This document shows positions 15,710 through 22,588 of a stretch of 29,512 bases of DNA, piece after piece; the stretch's first letter is position 1; each line of letters begins with the position of its first letter. Position numbers and translations under genes: made by a program. Source of the stretch: DASYCK01 sp036500205 (GTDB lineage: Bacteria > Myxococcota_A > Polyangia > Fen-1088); the NCBI GenBank assembly GCA_036500205.1, contig DASYCK010000065.1, positions 1 through 29,512 of the forward strand, in the 5' to 3' direction. Below the pieces are notes generated by a model. That model searched no databases and was not told the DNA's origin. It was given only the letters and a program-made list of their open reading frames with translations.

Positions 15710-16132
15710 CTGAAGCTGGTCGTCCTCGCCGTCGGCAAGATGCGCGACCGCCACCTGGGGGCCGCGTGCGACGACTACCTGGAACGGACCCGCCGGCACC
15801 TGCCCATCGAGGTGATCGAGGTCGAGAACGACGCGGCGCTGCTGCGCCGCCTTCCGACAGCGGGCGAGATCATCGCGCTCGAGCCAGGGGGCGAGGCGTG
15901 GGACACCGCCAAGCTGACGACGTACATCGAGCAGGGGATGCTGCACGGCCAGCGCGCCGTGACTTTCCTGATCGGCGGCAGCGACGGCCTGCCGAAGGCG
16001 GCCGTCGTGCGCGCGCACCGACGGCTGTCGCTGTCGGCCATGACGCTGCCGCACCGTCTGGCCCGCGTGCTCCTGTGCGAGCAGCTCTACCGTTCTTTGT
16101 CGATCATCAAAGGCGAGCCGTACAGCCGCTAA
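15710..16132 (+). CDS. rlmH: 23S rRNA pseudouridine-1915 N3-methyltransferase RlmH, probable CTG start
   Basis: RlmH is a small SPOUT-fold methyltransferase that modifies pseudouridine 1915 in helix 69 of 23S rRNA on the 70S ribosome. Family blocks seen: PGGEAWDTAKL, TFLIGGSDGLPKA (SAM-binding knot), LSLSAMTLPHRLARVLLCEQLYRSLSI and the C-terminal KGEPYSR. The first in-frame ATG is at 15740, which would omit KLVVLAVGK, the conserved first beta strand. No ATG, GTG or TTG lies in frame upstream, at least back to about 15670, but CTG at 15710 gives exactly the family start (M)KLVVLAVGKMRDR, with GGGA 9 nt before it and one base after the rsfS stop. I therefore place the start at CTG, giving 140 residues. 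The usual PYH near the C-terminus reads PYS here. It converges with the GH8 gene 10 nt away. Confidence 0.9.
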   Translation: MKLVVLAVGKMRDRHLGAACDDYLERTRRHLPIEVIEVENDAALLRRLPTAGEIIALEPGGEAWDTAKLTTYIEQGMLHGQRAVTFLIGGSDGLPKAAVVRAHRRLSLSAMTLPHRLARVLLCEQLYRSLSIIKGEPYSR

Positions 16133-16142
16133 CGCGCGCAGG

Positions 16143-17660
16143 TCAAGGCAGCGTGAGGTCGTCCATCATCCCGGTCATCATGATCAACGACAGGACGGTC
16201 CAGGACTCGTTGTAGTACTGGCTGCCCGCGAACAGTGACTTGGTGGCCACGTCGACGTAGGCGTCGTCGCGGAGGCTCGCGTAGGTGGTGTCGGCCATGG
16301 CGCCCACGCCAGCCGGGCCGACGAACGCCGCCGACTGATTGCCCACCGATGCGGACTGGGGATGGTCGGTGCCGTCGAGGTTGTAGCCGTCGAGAATGTT
16401 GGTGGCGCCCTTCGTTTGATAGAACGAGCTGATCTTCTTCAGGTAGGTCAGCGCGCTGGGCTCGTTGTTCCAGCAATAGTCCTGCGCCAGGCGGAACGGC
16501 GTGCGGCACGAGTCGAGCTGGTGGTACGTGGGATCGCTGGTGTTGGGGCGCGCCATGGGCACGCCGGCGGGCGTCGACCAGGCCGGCACCAGGCCGTTCG
16601 TCTGGTTCTTGTTCGCCGCGTTCAACGTCGCATTGATGATGGCGTATGACGTGGTCACGGCGTGATCCCAGTTGGTCTGCTGGTTCGTGGCCCGGCCGAA
16701 CGCGCGGTAGAACGCCGGCGCGAAGTACGAGATGTTGATGACGCTGCCGCCCCCCCCGCCCATGTCGCCCGGCGTCGGCACGTCGTTCATCGTGTGATCG
16801 ACCTCGTACTTCCAGATCAGGTTGATCTGGGCCGTGGCGAGCGAGAGATACGTCTTCGACAGGCTTCCCATGCCGCCCCACTTCTTGTCCGCGATCAGCA
16901 GCGCGAACGCCATGTCCTCGTCGGCGTCGGTGGCGCCGCCCATGCCCAGCACCGAGCGATCGGGGCCGATGTACCAGTTCATCAGGCCGTTGGGGTCGAG
17001 GAACTGCTGCGCGTAGTTCCACAACTTGTCGAACGTGGCCTGATCGCCGAGGTAGACGGAGATCAGCATGCCGTAGGCGATCCCCTCCGAGACGGTCGAG
17101 TTGACCACCGCGCCCGACGAGTTCGGCCGGCGCACGCGCAGCCCGTTCGTTCCCGCGCCGTCGCTGGTCAGCAGATCCTGCTTCCACAACGCATAGGCCG
17201 CCTGCGCGTCGGCGGTCCTGGCGGTCGAGGGGGGCGTGCACCGCCCGCCGCGAGGAATGGCGATCGCGCTGGTGGCGCCACCGTCGCCGCCGGCACCACC
17301 GCTGGGCATCGCGCCGCCGCTCGCGGACACACCGCCGCTGCTCGTCACGCCACCGCTGCTCGTCACGCCACCGCTGCTCGTCACGCCGCCGCTGCTCGTC
17401 ACGCCGCCGCTGCCCGTCACGCCGCCGCTGCCGGTGACGCCACCGCTGCTGGCGGTGCCGCCGCTGCTCGTCACGCCACCGCTGCTGGTGGCTCCCCCCG
17501 TTCCGGCGCCACCCGAGCCGGTCGCGCCACCGCTGCTGGTCGTGCCACCGCTGCCGCCGCCGCGCGCGGTCGGAGCGCACGCGCCCACGGCCAGCGCCAG
17601 TGCCAGGGCACCGCACGAGAGCCGGGGGCGCGACGATTTCGAGGTGACAGCGGGGGACAT
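16143..17660 (-). CDS. Glycoside hydrolase family 8 lipoprotein
   Basis: A 505-residue predicted lipoprotein: signal peptide with a hydrophobic run ending ALAVGAC (Cys28), a Ser/Gly/Thr/Val linker with SSGGVT repeats (about 34-128), then a GH8 catalytic domain from about residue 140. GH8 enzymes are inverting endoglucanases, licheninases, chitosanases or xylanases with an (alpha/alpha)6 barrel. The proposed general acid is E192 in STVSEGIAYGMLIS, and the family signature ATDADEDMAFALLIADKKW (243-261) carries the conserved aspartates. The C-terminal part includes two cysteines in DSCRTPFRLAQDYCWNNE. Substrate is not certain; cellulose or mixed beta-glucan is most likely. The ATG at 17660 is preceded by a weak AGGTAGACGGA. 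It lies 45 nt after the FKBP gene on the same strand, so cotranscription is possible. It would act on external polysaccharide from the outer membrane. Confidence 0.92.
   Translation of the reverse strand: MSPAVTSKSSRPRLSCGALALALAVGACAPTARGGGSGGTTSSGGATGSGGAGTGGATSSGGVTSSGGTASSGGVTGSGGVTGSGGVTSSGGVTSSGGVTSSGGVTSSGGVSASGGAMPSGGAGGDGGATSAIAIPRGGRCTPPSTARTADAQAAYALWKQDLLTSDGAGTNGLRVRRPNSSGAVVNSTVSEGIAYGMLISVYLGDQATFDKLWNYAQQFLDPNGLMNWYIGPDRSVLGMGGATDADEDMAFALLIADKKWGGMGSLSKTYLSLATAQINLIWKYEVDHTMNDVPTPGDMGGGGGSVINISYFAPAFYRAFGRATNQQTNWDHAVTTSYAIINATLNAANKNQTNGLVPAWSTPAGVPMARPNTSDPTYHQLDSCRTPFRLAQDYCWNNEPSALTYLKKISSFYQTKGATNILDGYNLDGTDHPQSASVGNQSAAFVGPAGVGAMADTTYASLRDDAYVDVATKSLFAGSQYYNESWTVLSLIMMTGMMDDLTLP
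17335..17496. repeat. About nine tandem 18-bp coding repeats
   Basis: Nine contiguous 18-bp units beginning ccgctg, consensus ccgctgctcgtcacgcca, run from 17335 to 17496; units 1-4 and 8 are nearly identical, the others diverged. On the minus strand each encodes a six-residue G-V-T-S-S-G unit of the GH8 linker. Because 18 is a multiple of three, unit gain or loss only changes linker length. Confidence 0.9.
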
Positions 17661-17705
17661 TCCGTCTACCTGGGCTCGAAGTGTAGGGCGACGCGCCCGT
17701 CGGCG

Positions 17706-18062
17706 CTACTTCAGTTCGAGCAGCTCGACCTCGAACAGCAGGGTGGCGTTCGGGGGAATCACGCCGCCGGCGCCGCGCGCGCCGTACCCGAGCTCCGCCG
17801 GGATCAACAGCGTCCGCTTTCCGCCGATCTTCATACCGGCCACGCCCTCGTCCCAGCCCTTGATGACGTGACCCTGACCGAGCCCGAACGAGAACGGGCT
17901 GCCGTGATCGCGCGAGCTGTCGAACTTGCTGCCCTTCGCGTCATCCTTCCACAACCAGCCGGTGTAGTGCATGACGCAGGTCTTGCCGGCCGCGGCGGCG
18001 GCGCCTGTGCCCGGGGTGGTGTCTTCGAATTGCAGCCCGCTCGGAGTTGTCGTCATCGCCAT
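17706..18062 (-). CDS. FKBP-type peptidyl-prolyl cis-trans isomerase
   Basis: A single-domain FKBP of 118 residues without a signal peptide, hence cytoplasmic, catalysing cis-trans isomerisation of X-Pro bonds. The pocket residues of FKBP12 are all matched: Y33 in MHYTGWL, F47-D48 in SKFDSS, F57/F59, V66-I67 and W70 in GHVIKGWDEGV, Y93 in ELGYGARG, and F110 in LLFEVELLELK. The usual IPPNATLLFEVELL end is present, so the domain is complete. The ATG at 18062 has AAAGGA about 11 nt upstream; an ATG two codons later is possible. It lies 82 nt after the ClpX-like gene and 45 nt before the GH8 gene, all on the minus strand. Confidence 0.95.
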   Translation of the reverse strand: MAMTTTPSGLQFEDTTPGTGAAAAAGKTCVMHYTGWLWKDDAKGSKFDSSRDHGSPFSFGLGQGHVIKGWDEGVAGMKIGGKRTLLIPAELGYGARGAGGVIPPNATLLFEVELLELK

Positions 18063-18144
18063 GTCGAATCGGTCCTTTGCGAAGGGTAAAGGGGCAGATA
18101 AGGCAGCTTTCTAGCACTCCCTGTCGTCGTCTCAAGGCGCGATG

Positions 18145-19314
18145 TCAGCCGGCGCTGGCGTCGACGTGAACGCGGATCTCGCCGGCGTCCATGCTGAGTC
18201 GCACGCGGCCCCCCGGCGACTCCGCGAAGGAATCGAACGCCGCGTCCTCCAGATGCCGGGTCAGGATCGAGACCAACCCGCGCGCCCCCGTCTCCCGCTT
18301 CATCCCTTCGGCGACCAGGTGTCCCAGCACGTCGTCGTCGACCAGCAGCGCGAAGCCCTCGTCCTCGAACTCGCGAACCAGCCGCTCGACGACGTTGCTG
18401 CGCAGGATGTCCATCAATGTCGCGGCGTCGAGCGCCTCGAAGGGAACGAAGCGCCCGAACCTCGCCAGCAGCTCGGGCAGGAACCCGAACGTCTGCAAGT
18501 TGGCCAGATTCTCCACCTCGCCAGCGGTGAAGCTGACGGCGATGCCGGCGCCGCGCCGCGCCGCCCCCGGCCCGCCGCGGCCAAAGCCGATGCGATCGAC
18601 ATTGTCGCGGTCGTGGACGATCCGATGAAAGCCCGAGAACGCGCCCGCCGCGATGAAGGCCACGTCGGCCGTAGACAGCACCAGATGATCGCCGTACGAC
18701 GAGTGCGTGATCTCCATGGGAACGACGACATCCGAGGATTCGAGCATCTTCAGCAGCTCGCGCTGCACGCCCATCCCCGTCACGTCCTTCGTCGTACCGG
18801 CGCCCGCGAACACGGCGTTGTTCTGGCCCGAGGCGATCTTGTCGAACTCGTCCAGGCAGACGACGCCGATGGAGGCGAGCAGCGGGTTGTCGTCGGCCGC
18901 GTGCAGCAGCCGGGTGAGGATGGTGCTGGGATCCTGACCGACGTACCCCGTCTCCGAGTAGGTCGTGATGTCGATGATGACCGTGGGCAGCCGCAAGACA
19001 TGCTGGAACAGAAGCTCGACCAGAAACGTTTTCCCGCAGCCGGTCGGTCCCGCCAGCAACACGTTGGTCTTCGGCAGCAGCTGCTCGCGCTTGGCGCCAT
19101 CGAGATAGATGCGTTTGATTCGCCGCACGTGGCGATAGGCGAGCAACGACACGGCCCGCCTCGCCTCGGCCTGCCCACGGTAGCCGAGCTGTTCCAGCTT
19201 GGCGAAGATCGCCTTCGGTGAAAGGACCGGCAGCTCGCGCACGAATTTGATGAAGTGCTCGAGCCCGGACTTCCGGTACTTCTTCAGCGGCTCCACGCCG
19301 ACGAAGGTTAGCAC
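18145..19314 (-). CDS. ClpX-like AAA+ ATPase lacking the zinc-binding domain
   Basis: A 389-residue Clp/HSP100 unfoldase-type ATPase most like ClpX. Seen: Walker A GPTGCGKT (89-96), pore loop GYVG (123-126), Walker B VVCLDEFDK (151-159), GMGVQRELLKMLE, an IGF tripeptide (242-244) at the place of the ClpX loop that docks ClpP, the arginine-finger region LPELLARFGRF (R285) and the sensor-2 motif GARGL. The N-terminal C4 zinc domain that binds adaptors in ClpX is absent: only about 30 residues (PLKKYRKSGLEHFIKFVREL) precede the AAA+ core, and no CxxC pair is present. The GTG at 19314 is the first start after an in-frame stop, so no longer form is possible. It follows the SRPBCC gene by 31 nt. 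It is probably a paralog of the housekeeping clpX rather than clpX itself, which usually neighbours clpP and tig. Confidence 0.9.
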   Translation of the reverse strand: MLTFVGVEPLKKYRKSGLEHFIKFVRELPVLSPKAIFAKLEQLGYRGQAEARRAVSLLAYRHVRRIKRIYLDGAKREQLLPKTNVLLAGPTGCGKTFLVELLFQHVLRLPTVIIDITTYSETGYVGQDPSTILTRLLHAADDNPLLASIGVVCLDEFDKIASGQNNAVFAGAGTTKDVTGMGVQRELLKMLESSDVVVPMEITHSSYGDHLVLSTADVAFIAAGAFSGFHRIVHDRDNVDRIGFGRGGPGAARRGAGIAVSFTAGEVENLANLQTFGFLPELLARFGRFVPFEALDAATLMDILRSNVVERLVREFEDEGFALLVDDDVLGHLVAEGMKRETGARGLVSILTRHLEDAAFDSFAESPGGRVRLSMDAGEIRVHVDASAG

Positions 19315-19345
19315 CGACCCGGGCCATCCGGGGTCGCGCGGCAGC

Positions 19346-19780
19346 TCAGCCGGGGGCGCGCTCTTCGACGAACTTCTTCAGGCCCAGCAACACTTCGCGC
19401 CAGTTGCTGGCGGAGTGCGCGGCGCGCACCTCGGTATCGATGTTCGACTGGTCGACCTTCACCCGGATACCGCCCTCCACCTCGTCGATGGCGTAGCGGA
19501 GGAGCTGCCGCAGCTCCGGTCTGTCCTCGAGACCGCTGAAGCCGCTCCAGTAGTTGAACGAGAAGCCATTCATCGGCTCGAACGCCAGCACCGTCCCTCG
19601 ATCTTCGTAGGCCTTACCGTCCCACTCGCCACGAAACAAGATCGGCGAGCCGACCGTCCAGTCGGTCACCAGGTCGGTGTCGAAGAAATACTGCTTCACC
19701 AGCGCCGGACTGGTCAGCGCCTCCCATACCGCTTCGCGGGTTGCCTTGATGAGGACGGACGACGACGATGCGAACGACAT
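19346..19780 (-). CDS. SRPBCC / AHSA1-like domain protein
   Basis: A 144-residue START/Bet v1-like (SRPBCC) protein. The typical N-terminal block is IKATREAVWEALTSPALVKQYFF, followed by VGSPILFRGEWDGKAYEDRGTVLAFEPMNGFSFNYWSG in the centre and a C-terminal long helix NWREVLLGLKKFVEE. These proteins form a hydrophobic cavity and bind lipids or polyketide-like ligands; the AHSA1 name reflects similarity to the C-terminal domain of an Hsp90 activator, which does not itself prove chaperone function. ATG at 19780; the ribosome binding site is not clear. It is the first gene of a minus-strand run with the ClpX-like ATPase 31 nt downstream. It lies 67 nt after the topoisomerase stop. Confidence 0.88.
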   Translation of the reverse strand: MSFASSSSVLIKATREAVWEALTSPALVKQYFFDTDLVTDWTVGSPILFRGEWDGKAYEDRGTVLAFEPMNGFSFNYWSGFSGLEDRPELRQLLRYAIDEVEGGIRVKVDQSNIDTEVRAAHSASNWREVLLGLKKFVEERAPG

Positions 19781-19847
19781 GGAAGAAGCTTAACCTCGCG
19801 ACCGATCGGTAACATGAACGAATGGTGGGTTCCCATCTCGTTACCAC
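19781..19847 (-). promoter_or_regulatory. Inverted repeats between topoisomerase IB and SRPBCC genes
   Basis: This 67-nt gap contains a perfect 10-bp palindrome ACCGATCGGT (19801-19810) and a spaced inverted pair GGTAAC (19808-19813) with GTTACC (19840-19845). They could be an operator for the SRPBCC gene or a weak terminator for the topoisomerase gene. No clear -35/-10 pair was found, so the assignment is tentative. Confidence 0.25.
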
Positions 19848-21020
19848 TCAGGCGGCCGCGCGCAGCGAACGCCGCAACTGATGCATCAGCGCCGTCCCCT
19901 TCCGCTGCGCGTGCGCGCGGTGGCGCAGCAGGGCCAGCACGGCCGTCTCGGCCGCCCGCAGATCGACCGCGGTGACATCGACGCCCTTCAGCTCGTTCGC
20001 CAGCGTTCCGTCCAGGTACGACGCGATCACGTGCGGATGGACGTAGCACTTGCGGCAAACGGCGGGCGTGTTGCCGAGCCGTTGTGCCACCTGCTCGATG
20101 GCCCGCACGACCTCCTTGTGCGTGGGCCGCGCGACCCGGGGAAGCCTCGGTCCCCCTTTCGCCCGCGAATTCGTCGCCGTCTTCAGGGCCAAGGCCGTCA
20201 GAATCGTCCCCGCCCAGGTCCGGAAGTCCTTCGCCGTGAACGCGTGCCCCGCCAGCTCGTGGATGTAAGCGTTGACGTCCGCCGAATCGATCGAGGCCGG
20301 CGCGCCGCTCTCGTCGAGGTACTGGAACAGCTCGTGGCCGGGCAGATCGCGACAGCGACGGACGATGCGCGCCACCGACGGATCATGGACGGCGATGCGG
20401 TGGAACACCCCGCTCTTGCCGCGGAAATGAAACTCGAGGTCAGCCGCGTGAACGGCGACGTGGCGCCCTTCCATCGTCGTCAGCCCGAACGAGTGATTGG
20501 TGCGGGCATATTCTTCGTTTCCCACGCGGATGAAGGTCGTCTCCAGCAGCCGCACCACGGCGGCCAGGACCTTCCGGCGCGGCAGGCCCGGCAGTCGCAG
20601 ATCGGCATCGAGGCGGCGGCGCAGCGCCGGAAGCGCCCGGCCGAAGTCGATCAGCCGCGCGTACTTCGTGCTGTCCCGCTCGTCTCGCCACCGGGCGTGG
20701 TAGCGGTACTGCTTTCGTCCGCGGGCATCCCGGCCGGTCGCCTGGAGATGCCCGCTCGGGTCGGGGCAGATCCAGACGTCACGCCAGGCGGGGGGAATGG
20801 CCAGCTTTCGAACTCGCTCCAGGGTCGCCTCGTCGTGCACCGGCCGTCCCGCCGCGCTCTGGATGGCGAAGGTCGGCAGCCAGCGCTTCCCGTGGCGCGT
20901 CTTGCCCATCGACCGTCGCCGCAATCCGGGCCGTCGGTCGTCGACGTGGCGAAGCCCGGCATGCCGAGCGGCGTCCAGCGCCGGCCCAGCTATGTCGGCA
21001 TGCCGTTCGTGGGTCGTCAT
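19848..21020 (-). CDS. DNA topoisomerase IB, poxvirus-like bacterial type
   Basis: A type IB topoisomerase of 390 residues, relaxing supercoils by nicking one strand through a 3'-phosphotyrosine. Bacterial family blocks: GLRHVDDRRPGLRR near the N-terminus, AIPPAWRDVWICPDPSGHLQ, QATGRDARGRKQYRYH, then the catalytic-domain segments LLETTFIRVGNEEYAR and NHSFGLTTMEGRHV, FRTWAGTILTALAL, and CRKCYVHPHVIASYLDG, which holds the proposed nucleophile Y326. The QATGRD arginine and the RVGNEEYA block also belong to the active site. Start ATG at 21020 is preferred because the preceding 17 residues from the in-frame ATG at 21071 do not resemble the family; neither has a good ribosome binding site. It is divergent from metK. 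No ku, ligD or other repair gene is adjacent. Confidence 0.95.
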   Translation of the reverse strand: MTTHERHADIAGPALDAARHAGLRHVDDRRPGLRRRSMGKTRHGKRWLPTFAIQSAAGRPVHDEATLERVRKLAIPPAWRDVWICPDPSGHLQATGRDARGRKQYRYHARWRDERDSTKYARLIDFGRALPALRRRLDADLRLPGLPRRKVLAAVVRLLETTFIRVGNEEYARTNHSFGLTTMEGRHVAVHAADLEFHFRGKSGVFHRIAVHDPSVARIVRRCRDLPGHELFQYLDESGAPASIDSADVNAYIHELAGHAFTAKDFRTWAGTILTALALKTATNSRAKGGPRLPRVARPTHKEVVRAIEQVAQRLGNTPAVCRKCYVHPHVIASYLDGTLANELKGVDVTAVDLRAAETAVLALLRHRAHAQRKGTALMHQLRRSLRAAA

Positions 21021-21071
21021 CGGATGCGTCCGGGAAATGCAGCTCTCGTGCCGCCGAGGGCCGTCCCCCAT

Positions 21072-21208
21072 CGACCACAGCGTCGGGAAAGGCCTTTTTC
21101 GCCGTTACACGTTGACGGGGGCCGGAACGACTGGGAAACTCCGCGTCCTTTTCAGGCATCCGGTTTTTCACCGTTTTTTGCAGCCGTCTTTCACAAGGAG
21201 CCGTCGTT
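21072..21208 (+). promoter_or_regulatory. metK upstream region
   Basis: The gap before metK holds a -35-like TTGACG at 21112-21117; the hexamer at 17-nt spacing, GAAACT (21135-21140), is a poor -10. AAGGAG about 10 nt before the metK ATG is a strong ribosome binding site. I looked for the conserved elements of SAM riboswitches and found none that I could support. Confidence 0.35.
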
Positions 21209-22468
21209 ATGTCCGAGTCTTTGTTCACCTCCGAGAGCGTCACCGAAGGGCACCCCGACAAACTCTGCGATCAGGTGTCCGACGGCATCCTGGACGCCCT
21301 GCTGAAGGGGGACAAGTTCTCGCGGGTCGCTTGCGAGACGCTGACCAAGACCGGCTTCGTCATGGTGGCCGGCGAGGTGACCTCGAGCGCGCAGATCGAT
21401 ATCCCCAAGATCGTGCGCGGCGTGGTGAAGGAGATCGGCTACAGCCACTCCGACATGGGCTTCGACTGGCAGACCTGCGGCATCATGGTCGCCCTCGAGC
21501 AGCAGTCGCCCGACATCGCCCAGGGCGTCGACGGCAAGGGCGTCTACACCCGCGACGAACAGGGCGCCGGCGATCAGGGAATGATGTTCGGCTACGCCTG
21601 CGACGAGACGCCCGAGCTGATGCCGCTGCCGATCATGACGGCGCACAAGCTGGCCAAGCGGCTGGCCGAGGTCCGCAAGAAGAACACGCTCGACTTCCTG
21701 CGCCCCGACGGCAAGAGCCAGGTCACCGTCCGCTACGGCGAGGACGGACGCCCGCTGGCCATCGACGCGGTGGTCGTGTCCACGCAGCACAGCGAGGACG
21801 TGAAGTACAAGACGCTCAAGGAGCTGGTGATGGAGGAGGTGGTTCGCCCCGTCGTTCCCTCCGCCATGGTGTCGAACAAGACCAAGTACTACATCAACCC
21901 GACCGGCCGCTTCGTCGTCGGTGGCCCCATGGGTGACTCGGGGCTGACCGGCCGCAAGATCATCGTCGACACCTACGGCGGCATGGGCCGTCACGGCGGC
22001 GGCGCGTTCTCGGGCAAGGATCCTTCGAAGGTCGATCGCTCCGCCTGCTACTACGCGCGCTACATCGCCAAGAACATCGTCGCCGCGGGCCTGGCCCGTC
22101 GCGCCGAGGTGCAGGTCGCCTACGCGATCGGCGTCGCCGAGCCGGTGTCGCTGCTGGTGCACACGTTCGGCACCGCCACCATCCCCGAGGATCGCATCGC
22201 CGAGATCGTTCGCGCCAACTTCGACTGTCGCCCCGGCGCGCTGATCCGCGAGCTGAACCTGCTGCGCCCCATCTACCAGAAGACGGCGGCCTACGGTCAC
22301 TTCGGCCGCAACGACGCCGACTTCGCCTGGGAGAAGACGAACAAGGCCGACGCGCTGAAGTCGGCCGCCAAGAAGTACTACGCGGCGGGCGGCTCCAACG
22401 GAAATGGCAAGGCCTCCGCCGCCAAGCCGAAGCGCAAGGGCGCAGCCGGCGTCTCGCTGACGGACTGA
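21209..22468 (+). CDS. metK: S-adenosylmethionine synthetase
   Basis: MetK makes S-adenosylmethionine from ATP and methionine. The family signatures are both intact: GAGDQGMMFGYA (119-130) and the P-loop-like GGGAFSGKDPSKVDRSA (about 263-279). The N-terminal FTSESVTEGHPDKLCDQVSD carries the catalytic histidine and methionine-contact residues. At 419 residues it is about 30 longer than usual; the excess is a C-terminal tail rich in Lys, Ala and Gly after FAWEKTNKADAL, likely disordered. A strong AAGGAG precedes the ATG. It stands alone, divergent from topoisomerase IB, with a large hairpin 17 nt after its stop. Its product feeds methyltransferases such as that at 1059 and RlmH, but there is no operon link. 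Confidence 0.98.
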   Translation: MSESLFTSESVTEGHPDKLCDQVSDGILDALLKGDKFSRVACETLTKTGFVMVAGEVTSSAQIDIPKIVRGVVKEIGYSHSDMGFDWQTCGIMVALEQQSPDIAQGVDGKGVYTRDEQGAGDQGMMFGYACDETPELMPLPIMTAHKLAKRLAEVRKKNTLDFLRPDGKSQVTVRYGEDGRPLAIDAVVVSTQHSEDVKYKTLKELVMEEVVRPVVPSAMVSNKTKYYINPTGRFVVGGPMGDSGLTGRKIIVDTYGGMGRHGGGAFSGKDPSKVDRSACYYARYIAKNIVAAGLARRAEVQVAYAIGVAEPVSLLVHTFGTATIPEDRIAEIVRANFDCRPGALIRELNLLRPIYQKTAAYGHFGRNDADFAWEKTNKADALKSAAKKYYAAGGSNGNGKASAAKPKRKGAAGVSLTD

Positions 22469-22484
22469 TCGTCCTTGTTCGAAC

Positions 22485-22517
22485 GTCCGGCTTCATCCCC
22501 GACGGATGTAGCCGGAC
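22485..22517 (+). terminator. Long hairpin downstream of metK
   Basis: GTCCGGCT and AGCCGGAC form an 8-bp outer stem; after a T/T mismatch, CATCC and GGATG add a 5-bp inner stem around a five-base CCGAC loop. It begins 17 nt after the metK stop. No T run follows (the sequence is GGACTGATCCCTTCCC), so it is either a poor intrinsic terminator or an mRNA-stabilising structure. A 12-bp direct repeat GACGGACTGATC (22459-22470 and 22515-22526) brackets it. Confidence 0.5.
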
Positions 22518-22588
22518 GGACTGATCCCTTCCCACTCTCCTCCGGATCATGGAAAAGCGGACGAGAGGCCCGAACTGGTGGTAACTCT

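Noticed and set aside
15740..15742. ATG as the rlmH start
   Set aside because: It removes KLVVLAVGK, the conserved first strand of the fold.
17335..17496. CRISPR-like array
   Set aside because: Units are contiguous 18-bp coding repeats without spacers and encode a protein linker.
19346..19780. SRPBCC protein as an Hsp90 activator
   Set aside because: The AHSA1 label reflects fold similarity only; the N-terminal Hsp90-binding domain of Aha1 is absent and no htpG is nearby.
19881..21208. Long plus-strand open frame opposite topoisomerase IB
   Set aside because: No recognisable domain; the minus strand encodes a complete topoisomerase IB with all active-site blocks.
21072..21208. SAM riboswitch before metK
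   Set aside because: No recognisable conserved core or long paired helices of SAM-I, SAM-II or SAH types could be found by eye.
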